DNA of 10,506 nucleotides from an uncultured Brevinema sp. Lineage in GTDB: Bacteria > Spirochaetota > Brevinematia > Brevinematales > Brevinemataceae. Under the pieces are notes generated by a model that was not told where the DNA came from, did not search any database, and saw nothing but the letters and a program-made list of their open reading frames with translations. Position 1 is the stretch's first letter. Each line of letters starts with the position of its first letter. The DNA lies in the NCBI GenBank assembly GCA_947036575.1, contig CAMQSH010000059.1, forward strand, positions 1-10,506, written 5' to 3'. A program made the position numbers and the translations under genes. Below, in pieces: positions 1 through 5,862 of this stretch.

Positions 1-104
1 CTTCAGCTTTTGGAGCAACTTCTTTAGCAGGAGCTTTCGCTTCAGCTTTTGGAGCTGCTTTTTTAGCAGGAGCTTTTGCTTCAGCTTTTGGAGTAGTTTC
101 TTTT
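1..104 (-). repeat. 39-bp in-frame tandem repeat inside the partial Ala/Lys-rich gene
   Basis: Units begin at 1, 40 and 79 with the same CTTCAGCTTTTGGAG (plus strand). The first two complete units match at 35 of 39 bases; the third decays after about 26 bases. Each unit encodes 13 residues of the type APKAEAKAPAKKA, so gain or loss of a unit keeps frame. The array may continue past the left edge. Confidence 0.85.
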
Positions 105-202
105 GTTTCAGATTTCTCTGTTTTTTTAACAGTAGTTTTTTTAGCAGGTGCTTTTGTTTCTACTGATTCTGCCGCAGCAGTTGTTTCTTTTTTCTCAGCC
201 AT
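1..202 (-). CDS. Partial CDS with Ala/Lys/Pro/Glu-rich N-terminus, positional candidate for ribosomal protein L5
   Basis: Only the first 67 codons are visible; the frame continues beyond the left edge. It begins MAEKKETTAAAESVETKAPA and is then almost entirely A, K, P, E and T, with units of the type APKAEAKAPAKKA. No folded domain, signal peptide or membrane segment is visible. The ATG follows AAGAGG, which overlaps the L24 stop, with an 11-nt gap between the genes; this is the same coupling seen through the rest of the cluster, so I take it as a real gene. In the classical spc order the gene after L24 is rplE. The likely reading is therefore an L5 carrying a long, low-complexity, basic N-terminal extension. 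L5 usually starts directly with its fold, so the extension would be unusual. It could instead be a separate small basic protein placed before L5. Coding status is fairly sure; the L5 identity is inference from position only. Confidence 0.75.
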   Translation of the reverse strand, partial: MAEKKETTAAAESVETKAPAKKTTVKKTEKSETKETTPKAEAKAPAKKAAPKAEAKAPAKEVAPKAE

Positions 203-213
203 TATGAAGCCTC

Positions 214-528
214 TTAATTGTCGAAAAAGTGATCAACACCTTTCGCCTTACGTCTTTTATTTCCTTTATCATCGATAACATATTCTATACGAACACCTTT
301 ATCATTTTTAGGACAATATAACATCACGTTAGACACATGAATAGGAGCTTCTTTTTCCAGAATCGTTCCGTTAGGATGTTCTTTGCTTTTCTTTACTGTC
401 TTTTTTACGAAGTTGACTCCGCGGACAAGAATAGTTTTATCGGAAAGGAATACTTGGAAGACTTCGCCTCTTCGCCCCTTTTCTCTACCGGAAACTACGA
501 TAATTTCATCATTTTTCTTAATTTTCAC
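214..528 (-). CDS. rplX: 50S ribosomal protein L24
   Basis: L24 is an assembly-initiating protein of the large subunit that binds the 5' part of 23S rRNA. The 104-residue product has the family length. An N-terminal KOW segment (about residues 5-32) contains the DEIIVVSGREKGRRGEV motif, followed by the typical NFVKKTVK stretch and, near residues 60-75, the APIHVSNVMLY strand. The tail is lysine- and arginine-rich and ends in FFDN. The start codon is GTG, not ATG: MKIKKNDE aligns with the family N-terminus, and a strong GGAGG lies 7 nt upstream, overlapping the L14 stop (TTTTAGGAGG). Neighbours are L14 upstream (11-nt gap) and the Ala/Lys-rich gene downstream (11-nt gap). Identity is secure. 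Confidence 0.97.
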   Translation of the reverse strand: MKIKKNDEIIVVSGREKGRRGEVFQVFLSDKTILVRGVNFVKKTVKKSKEHPNGTILEKEAPIHVSNVMLYCPKNDKGVRIEYVIDDKGNKRRKAKGVDHFFDN

Positions 529-539
529 GGTATATCCTC

Positions 540-908
540 CTAAAACACTTCAGGAGCAAGTGATACGATTTTCATAAAATCTTTTTCTCTCAACTCCCGT
601 CCTACGGGTCCAAAAATACGAGTTCCGCTGGGTTCATTTTTTTTATTCACAATGACTGCAGAGTTGCGGTCAAAACGAATAGCTGAACCATCAGTACGGT
701 TAATTTCTTTTTTGGTTCTAACTACAACAGCTCTCACTACGTCACCCTTTTTAATAGGGGCGTTAGGTGAAACGCTTTTTACGGCTGCTACTATAATATC
801 ACCAACTGATGCATATCGACGGCGTGTACTACCAACGACATGAATACATTCGATTACTTTTGCGCCACTATTATCAGCGACATCTAAGCGTGTTCCAAGC
901 ATTATCAT
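540..908 (-). CDS. rplN: 50S ribosomal protein L14
   Basis: L14 binds 23S rRNA at the subunit interface and contributes to inter-subunit bridges. The 122-residue length is exactly typical. Recognisable blocks are TRLDVADNSGAKVIECI near the N-terminus, YASVGDIIVAAVK in the middle, KKGDVVRAVVVRTKKE, and the C-terminal GTRIFGPVGRELR. Two in-frame ATGs lie close together, at 908 and 902. I chose the first because a GGGAGG sits about 9 nt before it, the usual spacing, and because family members commonly begin with two or three residues ahead of TRLDVADNSG. The gene lies between S17 (19-nt gap) and L24 (11-nt gap); its TAG stop merges with the L24 ribosome binding site. Confidence 0.98.
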   Translation of the reverse strand: MIMLGTRLDVADNSGAKVIECIHVVGSTRRRYASVGDIIVAAVKSVSPNAPIKKGDVVRAVVVRTKKEINRTDGSAIRFDRNSAVIVNKKNEPSGTRIFGPVGRELREKDFMKIVSLAPEVF

Positions 909-927
909 ATAATAATTCCTCCCGTCT

Positions 928-1179
928 TTAGTCCTGGTGCTTATCTAGGACTTCAAGAAGAACCCAACTTTTACGCTTGCTAATAGGTTTTGTTTCACCA
1001 ATTAGTACTTTATCACCAAGAGCAGAAGCATTCTGTTCATCATGAACCATTAATTTCGTACGTTTCGGAACATACTTTTTATATAAAGGATGTTTTTCAC
1101 GTGTTATAATAACAATAGTTCTAGATTTGTCCATCTTGTCACTAGCAACCACTCCGGTAAAGGTTTTTTGCTTTGTCAT
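928..1179 (-). CDS. rpsQ: 30S ribosomal protein S17
   Basis: S17 is an early-binding small-subunit protein of OB-fold type that contacts the 5' domain of 16S rRNA. At 83 residues it matches the family. The core GVVASDKMDKSRTIVI (residues 9-24) followed by HPLYKKYVPKRTKLMVHDE is the S17 signature, and the later block GDKVLIGETKPISKRKSW is also typical. The ATG is preceded by AAAGGA, which starts inside the L29 stop codon (TAAAGGA), so the two genes are probably translationally coupled with an 11-nt gap. No anomalies seen. Confidence 0.97.
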   Translation of the reverse strand: MTKQKTFTGVVASDKMDKSRTIVIITREKHPLYKKYVPKRTKLMVHDEQNASALGDKVLIGETKPISKRKSWVLLEVLDKHQD

Positions 1180-1190
1180 TCTGCTGTCCT

Positions 1191-1394
1191 TTACTTTTGT
1201 TCTTTGAGTTCCGTTTGACGGATCAAAGTATTAATTCTTGCAATAGTTCTTTTCATATCGCGAACTTCCATAATATTCTTAGGTGGTTCGAATTTTGAAC
1301 GAAAACGAGCATGCATGATTTTGTTTTGCAATTCTATTTTCATTGAAAGAAGTTCTGCTTCTGACAAAGAACGAAGTTCTTGAATTTTAGTCAT
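1191..1394 (-). CDS. rpmC: 50S ribosomal protein L29
   Basis: L29 is a small helical protein beside the peptide exit tunnel that helps form the docking site for nascent-chain factors. The product is 67 residues from the chosen start, MTKIQELRSLSEAELLS. It shows the usual two-helix pattern with ARINTLIRQTEL near the C-terminus (family members usually have IARI.T.L). An upstream in-frame ATG at 1406 would add MRDN. I prefer the ATG at 1394 because GAGGGA, formed by the last codons of L16, lies 4 nt before it, and because the resulting protein starts like other L29s. With this start the L16 stop and the L29 start are one base apart (TAATATG), a clear coupling arrangement. Confidence 0.93.
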   Translation of the reverse strand: MTKIQELRSLSEAELLSMKIELQNKIMHARFRSKFEPPKNIMEVRDMKRTIARINTLIRQTELKEQK

Positions 1395-1395
1395 A

Positions 1396-1812
1396 TTATC
1401 CCTCAATTCTCTTGACGAATTTTACCTTAATAGGTAACTTATGTCCAGCAAGTCTGAAGGCTTCTTTCGCTTTGATTTCGTCAATACCTGTTATTTCAAA
1501 CATGACTTTACCTGGGCGAATAGGAGTGATCCAACCATCTGGAGCACCTTTACCTTTACCCATACGAACCCCTTCACCTTTTCTGGTGTAAGGATGATCT
1601 GGGAAGATTCTAATCCAAACTTTCGCTCCTCTTTTGAGGTAACGATTTATGGCAATACGGGCAGACTCTATTTGTCTGTTTGTAAGCCATGCTGCTTCTA
1701 AAGCAATCATTCCATAGTCGCCAAAAGAGACCATTTCACCATCATGTACAGGTGAGTGATTAATTTTAGCTCTATGTGGTTTTCTATATTTAACCTTAGA
1801 TGGCATCAACAT
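1396..1812 (-). CDS. rplP: 50S ribosomal protein L16
   Basis: L16 lies in the large subunit near the A-site tRNA elbow and is needed for late assembly and tRNA accommodation. The 138-residue product begins MLMPSKVKYRKPHR, the family N-terminus. It contains FGDYGMIALEAAWLTNRQIESAR (residues 30-52), KVWIRIFPDHP and the VRMGKGKG loop at 82-89. The arginine of that loop, here Arg83, corresponds to the residue hydroxylated in some bacteria, though modification cannot be judged from DNA. The start has GAGGAG 8 nt upstream, but the four bases directly before the ATG (CTCC) can pair with part of it. L16 follows S3 after 47 nt, the longest gap in the S10-spc part, and runs directly into L29. Confidence 0.97.
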   Translation of the reverse strand: MLMPSKVKYRKPHRAKINHSPVHDGEMVSFGDYGMIALEAAWLTNRQIESARIAINRYLKRGAKVWIRIFPDHPYTRKGEGVRMGKGKGAPDGWITPIRPGKVMFEITGIDEIKAKEAFRLAGHKLPIKVKFVKRIEG

Positions 1813-1859
1813 GGAGATTTCTCCTCGGCTTATTTTTTGATAATAAAATTATCTAAGAC
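1813..1859 (-). promoter_or_regulatory. S3-L16 gap with two short inverted repeats, one masking the L16 ribosome binding site
   Basis: In the transcript sense the gap contains GATAAT-TTT-ATTATC (1853-1839; 6-bp arms, 3-base loop) and, directly before the L16 ATG, GGAG-AAAT-CTCC (1824-1813). The second uses the purine-rich Shine-Dalgarno bases as its left arm. Neither is followed by a T-run, so they do not look like terminators. A weak translational gate for L16 is possible, but the stems are short; this is inference. Confidence 0.4.
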
Positions 1860-2474
1860 TTATTTCGCTAACCACACTTTAATACCAATGATTCCCATTT
1901 GGGTTAACGCTTCCGTTAAACGGTAATCGATATCAGCACTTAATGTGTTAAGAGACATACGTCCTTCTTTGAATTCTTCACTACGAGCGATCTCAGCATT
2001 GTTGAGTCGACCGGAGATACGAATTTTAATCCCTTGTGCTCCTGCACGCATTGCATTACGGATAGCTTGTTTAATAGCTCTTTTGTAAGCAATACGACGC
2101 TCTAGTTGAGAAGCAATATCTGCTCCTATAATAGCTGCATCAAGTTCTACTTGTTTCACTTCTTTAACTGAAAGGGAGACTTTTTTCGCTCCGATTAGTT
2201 TTGAAAGTTTGTTGGCAATTACATCGATCTCAGCACCCTTACGTCCGATCAAAATACCTGGTTTCCCAGAATGAACAGTAACATTAACGAGTCCAGGAAA
2301 ACGTGCAATTTCTATTTTTGATAAAAACGCTCTCTTATATTCTTTATTAAGAAGAGTACGAATTTTGTAATCTTCCAATACGAATAAAGCTACGTTTTTT
2401 TCAGTAAACCAAGTTGATTCACAAGATCTACTTACGCCAACACGGTATCCTACAGGATTTACTTTTTGTCCCAT
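1860..2474 (-). CDS. rpsC: 30S ribosomal protein S3
   Basis: S3 sits at the mRNA entry channel of the small subunit and binds 16S rRNA with S10 and S14. At 204 residues it is shorter than the 233-residue E. coli protein, mainly because it ends right after GIIGIKVWLAK and lacks the usual basic C-terminal tail. It begins MGQKVNPVGYRVG, and the type 2 KH domain is clear, with HSGKPGILIGRKGAEID at 68-84. The ERRIAYKRAIKQAI helix (125-138) corresponds to the basic region linked to mRNA unwinding at the entry site. The downstream motif reads GRLNNAEIARSE rather than the usual GRLGGAEIARTE. The start has AAGGAG overlapping the L22 stop with a 3-nt gap between genes. The frame is intact and the identity is secure. 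Confidence 0.97.
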   Translation of the reverse strand: MGQKVNPVGYRVGVSRSCESTWFTEKNVALFVLEDYKIRTLLNKEYKRAFLSKIEIARFPGLVNVTVHSGKPGILIGRKGAEIDVIANKLSKLIGAKKVSLSVKEVKQVELDAAIIGADIASQLERRIAYKRAIKQAIRNAMRAGAQGIKIRISGRLNNAEIARSEEFKEGRMSLNTLSADIDYRLTEALTQMGIIGIKVWLAK

Positions 2475-2477
2475 GAA

Positions 2478-2825
2478 TTACTCCTTATTACCCAAGTACA
2501 AAGTTAAGTGAGCAGTACCACGATACATACGATCAGCTCTACCACGTGCACGAGGCTTGAAGCGAGCGAATGCAGTACCTTCAGTCACAAAAATTGTTGA
2601 CACACACAAAGGTGTAGCATCGCCATTCGGATTTTTGTGAAGGAAGTTAGCTCTAGCTGCATGCAATACTTTATAAATCATTTTAGCAGCCTTTTGAGGC
2701 ATATGATCTAGCATTGCAAGAGCATTCTCTACTTTCATATCTTTGATAAGACGTGCAATACGTCGAAGTTTCATGGAAGAAATTCTTAAGGATTTTGCTT
2801 TAGCAACTGCAACAGCATCATTCAT
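2478..2825 (-). CDS. rplV: 50S ribosomal protein L22
   Basis: L22 contacts all 23S rRNA domains and extends a beta-hairpin that lines the nascent peptide tunnel. The product has 115 residues, a normal length. The N-terminal half is helical (KAKSLRISSMKLRRIARLIKDM, with ALAMLDHMPQKAAKMIYKVLHAARANF). The hairpin and final strand are TEGTAFARFKPRARGRADRM followed by RGTAHLTLYL, matching the family pattern RFRPRAxGRA. The hairpin has no insertion or deletion obvious by eye. The start uses AAGGAGTAATTCATG, identical over 15 bases to the S3 start signal downstream. It lies 14 nt after S19 and 3 nt before S3. Confidence 0.97.
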   Translation of the reverse strand: MNDAVAVAKAKSLRISSMKLRRIARLIKDMKVENALAMLDHMPQKAAKMIYKVLHAARANFLHKNPNGDATPLCVSTIFVTEGTAFARFKPRARGRADRMYRGTAHLTLYLGNKE

Positions 2826-2839
2826 GAATTACTCCTTAC

Positions 2840-3127
2840 TTATTTCTTACCAGCTTTTTTTGAACCAGCGTGTCCACGGAATACGCGGGTTGGTGAAAAT
2901 TCACCTAATTTGTGTCCAACCATGTTTTCGTTTACGTAAACAGGTATAAACATTTTACCATTATGTACTTGAAATGTCAAGCCTATCATTTCAGGAAGAA
3001 CAGTTGATCGGCGTGACCAAGTTTTAATTGGCTTTGAATTGCCAGAAGCAATTGTATCTTGAACCGCAGACACTTTCTTATATAAAGAAGCATCAATATA
3101 CGGCCCTTTTTTAATTGAACGTGCCAT
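2840..3127 (-). CDS. rpsS: 30S ribosomal protein S19
   Basis: S19 is in the head of the small subunit, partners S13, and touches the A-site region. The 95-residue product starts MARSIKKGPYIDASLYKKV and contains KTWSRRSTVLPEMIGLTFQVHNGK, then VNENMVGHKLGEFSPTRVFRGH; these are the hallmark blocks in the expected order. The C-terminus is a short basic tail, GSKKAGKK. A GGAGGA lies just before the ATG, 12 nt after the end of L2. No unusual features. Confidence 0.98.
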   Translation of the reverse strand: MARSIKKGPYIDASLYKKVSAVQDTIASGNSKPIKTWSRRSTVLPEMIGLTFQVHNGKMFIPVYVNENMVGHKLGEFSPTRVFRGHAGSKKAGKK

Positions 3128-3139
3128 ATTTCCTCCGGC

Positions 3140-3973
3140 CTATCTCTTTCTCTTAGAAACAATATAACGATTAGACGTTTTCGTTTTCTGACGAGTACGA
3201 TACCCTTTAGAAGGAACACCGGTAGGAGAAGTAGGTTTTTTATAACCTTTCTGTTTACCACGTCCACCACCATGAGGGTGATCATGTGCGTTCATGGCTA
3301 CACCACGAACTGTTGGACGCCAACCTAGATGACGTTTTGCTCCAGCACTACCGTAAACAATATTCAATCTTTCTGCATTTCCAACTTCACCGATTGTTGC
3401 CATACAACGAAGGAGAACCATTCTTATTTCTCCTGAAGGGAGACTTAAAAACGCATAGCCGTTTTCTTTACCGTCTAGTTTTGCACTAGTTCCAGCTGAA
3501 CGAGCCATTTGTCCACCTTTGCCAGGTTTCATTTCGATGTTGTGAAGAACTGTACCAACAGGGATATTCTCAAGAAGCATTGCGTTTCCGACTTTAACTT
3601 CTGTTTGAGCTCCTGACATGATACGATCCCCAACTTTCAAACCGTTAGGTGCTATGATATAAGCTTTTTCTCCATCTTGATAATGAAGAAGTGCAATACG
3701 TGAGCTACGATTTGGATCGTATTCTATAGAAAACACTTTTGCTTCTATATCCCATTTTTTACGCTTAAAATCAATTGCACGGTACAATTGTTTGCTTCCG
3801 CCACCACGATGACGAACAGTGATACGTCCTTGACTATTACGTCCATTACCTTTCCCACGAAGGGTCATAGTAATAAGGGATTTCTCAGGTTCTGTTTTCG
3901 TGATTTCTGAATAATCAAAAGACACTCTATGGCGAAGTCCTGGGGTAGTTGGTTTAAATCGTTTGATACCCAT
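3140..3973 (-). CDS. rplB: 50S ribosomal protein L2
   Basis: L2 is one of the most conserved large-subunit proteins, needed for subunit association and for peptidyl transferase activity. The product is 277 residues, the family length. The N-terminal MGIKRFKPTTPGLRHR is followed by NGRNSQGRITVRHRGGG (43-59), the RNA-binding OB-like region. The SH3-like domain follows, with EMKPGKGGQMARSAGTSAKL (147-166) and AGAKRHLGWRPTVRGVAMN. The essential histidine-rich loop is DHPHGGG at 231-237. The residues before it read NAH, where most bacteria have NPV, a small deviation. The basic tail ends in YIVSKRKR. The ATG has AAGAGG overlapping the L23 stop with a 10-nt gap. Identity is certain. Confidence 0.98.
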   Translation of the reverse strand: MGIKRFKPTTPGLRHRVSFDYSEITKTEPEKSLITMTLRGKGNGRNSQGRITVRHRGGGSKQLYRAIDFKRKKWDIEAKVFSIEYDPNRSSRIALLHYQDGEKAYIIAPNGLKVGDRIMSGAQTEVKVGNAMLLENIPVGTVLHNIEMKPGKGGQMARSAGTSAKLDGKENGYAFLSLPSGEIRMVLLRCMATIGEVGNAERLNIVYGSAGAKRHLGWRPTVRGVAMNAHDHPHGGGRGKQKGYKKPTSPTGVPSKGYRTRQKTKTSNRYIVSKRKR

Positions 3974-3983
3974 TATTAGCCTC

Positions 3984-4271
3984 TTACTTCAAGAAATCAA
4001 TCGTACCTTTTTTCACACTTACAACAGCTTTTTTATAGCGTTTTGTGAATCCAGGACGTGATATTTTTTTTGTTCTGAAGTTTTTATTTCTAGGTTTAAC
4101 AATTAATGTATTAACCTTTTCTACTTCAACTCCGTAATAACTTTCTATAGCTTTTTTAATCTCAATTTTGTTTGTAGTCATTGAGACTTCAAATACATAT
4201 TTGTTGAGATTAGAAAGTTTAGAACTTTTTTCTGTTAGGATCGGTCTGATCAAGATTTCACTTACTACCAT
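3984..4271 (-). CDS. rplW: 50S ribosomal protein L23
   Basis: L23 surrounds the peptide exit site and is the docking point for trigger factor and SRP in bacteria. The 95-residue product has the family signature ILIRPILTEKS (residues 6-16), then NKYVFEVSMTTNKIEIKKAIESYYGVEVEKVNTL, a typical alpha-beta arrangement, and a basic extended loop (KPRNKNFRTKK) before the last strand KKAVVSVKKGTIDF. Its ATG lies within the end of L4: the two frames overlap by 7 bases (4265-4271). The ribosome binding site GAGAGGT is therefore inside the L4 coding sequence, which implies translational coupling. Confidence 0.97.
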   Translation of the reverse strand: MVVSEILIRPILTEKSSKLSNLNKYVFEVSMTTNKIEIKKAIESYYGVEVEKVNTLIVKPRNKNFRTKKISRPGFTKRYKKAVVSVKKGTIDFLK

Positions 4272-4915
4272 TTTTGACCTCTCTCTAGTTTGATCATACC
4301 AGTATATTTTTCGTCAAACTTACGAAGTGCAGCTTCTGTCATGATTACTTGTTTTGCATAAAACAGAGGTAGGATATCAATAAAATCGACTCCATAATAA
4401 GCTGTTTTTGGCAAGTTAGCACAAGCTTTTAACATTTCTGCATTGTAGTCAACGTCGACAACTACAGTACGACCTTGTACAGATTCAAGATTATGTTCTA
4501 ATAAAGCTTTAAAACTTTTAGTCTTTGAATCTTTTAATTCTAAAGAATCCACAATTTTTAATCCACCTTTACGGTAGAGTTCTGCAATAACATAAACATA
4601 AGCGTTAGCTTTTTGTTTTTTGTTAATGTGTTGTGTATAGTCTCTAGGTTTTGGACCAAAAGTGACACCACCACCTCTTAAGAGAGGGGAGTAGCTAGAA
4701 CCACGACGAGCTCTACCGAGTCCTTTTTGGCGGAAAGGTTTTGCACCTGTTCCCTTAACTTCAGAACGTGTTTTTGTAGATGCTGTACCTTGTCTTTCAT
4801 TTGCAAGACGAGCTACAACAACTTGGTGAACACATTTACCAGAAGCATTTTCCCAAATATTTGATAGTTCTATTTCTCGAACTTTTTTTTGCGCGTTATA
4901 TACATCAAACTTCAT
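4265..4915 (-). CDS. rplD: 50S ribosomal protein L4
   Basis: L4 is an early assembly protein whose long loop reaches the constriction of the peptide tunnel. The 216-residue product has the globular part MKFDVYN...HQVVVARLANERQGTAS and then the hallmark extended loop TRSEVKGTGAKPFRQKGLGRAR at 49-70, followed by GGGVTFGPKPRDYTQHINKK. The C-terminal half is more divergent but keeps the Rossmann-like pattern, with a FIDILPLFYAKQVIMTEAAL block near the end. In E. coli L4 also represses its own operon through a leader before S10; no such leader is present here, since S10 follows tuf after 20 nt. The ATG is preceded by AAAGGGG formed from the last L3 codons. The gene lies 2 nt after L3 and overlaps L23 by 7 nt. 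Confidence 0.97.
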   Translation of the reverse strand: MKFDVYNAQKKVREIELSNIWENASGKCVHQVVVARLANERQGTASTKTRSEVKGTGAKPFRQKGLGRARRGSSYSPLLRGGGVTFGPKPRDYTQHINKKQKANAYVYVIAELYRKGGLKIVDSLELKDSKTKSFKALLEHNLESVQGRTVVVDVDYNAEMLKACANLPKTAYYGVDFIDILPLFYAKQVIMTEAALRKFDEKYTGMIKLERGQKW

Positions 4916-4917
4916 AA

Positions 4918-5520
4918 TTACCCCTTTATTGCGTCACGAACAGTAACATAACTTTGTTTGCTGCCGGGCACAGATCCTTCGATAAATAGAAGCTTTCTTT
5001 CTGTATCAATACGTAAAAGTCTTTGACTTAAAACAGTAACTCTTTCGTCACCCATGTGTCCAGGCATTTTTTTACCTTTAATAACACGAGCTGGGAAAGT
5101 ACACTGTCCAATAGAACCAACACGACGGTGAGTTTTGGAACCATGACTGGCAGGTCCTCCACCGAAATTCCAACGCTTCATAGCACCTTGGAATCCTTTA
5201 CCTTTTGAAATAGAACTGACGTCAACTTTTCCTAAAGATCCTAGAACTTCTTCATAACCTTTACCTTGATAAGGTGTAATATCTTCAACACGAATTTCAG
5301 AAACAAATTTAGGTTTCCCTAACACATCACTTTTTTTCGTTGTTTTGAAATCACAACCTAAGATAACTGCATTGTACCCATCTTTTTCGACAGTACGAAA
5401 TCCTAAAACATCTGTATCAGAAAAATCAATAACAGTTGCACCACAAAGAGCACCTTTGTTATCATATAACTGAGTCATACCGAGTTTTTTCCCGATAATT
5501 CCGACTGTCTTAGCCTTCAT
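4918..5520 (-). CDS. rplC: 50S ribosomal protein L3
   Basis: L3 is a primary 23S rRNA-binding protein that reaches towards the peptidyl transferase centre. The product is 200 residues, slightly shorter than the E. coli protein. It opens with VGIIGKKLGMTQLYDNKG, then the beta-barrel region (GYNAVILGCDF). The hallmark KGKGFQGAMKRWNFGGGPASHGS starts at about residue 106, followed by HRRVGSIGQC and KGKKMPGHMGDERVTV. Gln139 in GSIGQ corresponds to the glutamine that PrmB methylates in E. coli; whether it is modified here cannot be told. A GAGGA precedes the ATG. The gene lies 19 nt after S10 and 2 nt before L4. Confidence 0.97.
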   Translation of the reverse strand: MKAKTVGIIGKKLGMTQLYDNKGALCGATVIDFSDTDVLGFRTVEKDGYNAVILGCDFKTTKKSDVLGKPKFVSEIRVEDITPYQGKGYEEVLGSLGKVDVSSISKGKGFQGAMKRWNFGGGPASHGSKTHRRVGSIGQCTFPARVIKGKKMPGHMGDERVTVLSQRLLRIDTERKLLFIEGSVPGSKQSYVTVRDAIKG

Positions 5521-5539
5521 TGTATATCCTCTAAATTGC

Positions 5540-5842
5540 TTATTGCTTGATTTCTACTTCAACGCCAGCTGGCAATTGAAGTTCGGACAAAGCATTTATT
5601 AGTTCCGTAGTAGGTTCAAAAATATCGATTAATCTTTTATGCGTACGCACTTCAAATTGTTCTCTAGCATTTTTGTCTACGTGTGGTGAACTCAATACTG
5701 TATATTTTTTAATATGAGTTGGAAGGTGGATAGGACCTGCGATCCTACCACCTTTACTTTTCACTGATTCTACTATAGATGCAGCTGATTGTTCAATCAA
5801 CGCTGTTTCGTAAGCTTTTAATCTCACTCTGATTCTATTCAC
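5540..5842 (-). CDS. rpsJ: 30S ribosomal protein S10
   Basis: S10 is in the head of the small subunit; in E. coli it is also NusE, linking ribosome and transcription complex. The 100-residue product starts MNRIRVRLKAYETALIEQSA, the usual S10 N-terminus, and carries GPIHLPTHIKKYTVLSSPHVDKNAREQFEVRTHKRLIDI and a C-terminal LPAGVEVEIKQ. The initiation codon is GTG. No ATG fits the family N-terminus, and AAGAGG is placed 9 nt upstream. The gene follows tuf after only 20 nt, so it is downstream of the str genes in the same transcript with no dedicated promoter or leader. Confidence 0.97.
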   Translation of the reverse strand: MNRIRVRLKAYETALIEQSAASIVESVKSKGGRIAGPIHLPTHIKKYTVLSSPHVDKNAREQFEVRTHKRLIDIFEPTTELINALSELQLPAGVEVEIKQ

Positions 5843-5862
5843 GATGTGAAACCTCTTTTATG

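Noticed and set aside
2986..3285. Minus-strand frame of 99 codons spanning the S19-L2 junction
   Set aside because: Overlaps two certain ribosomal protein genes in another frame and has no independent support.
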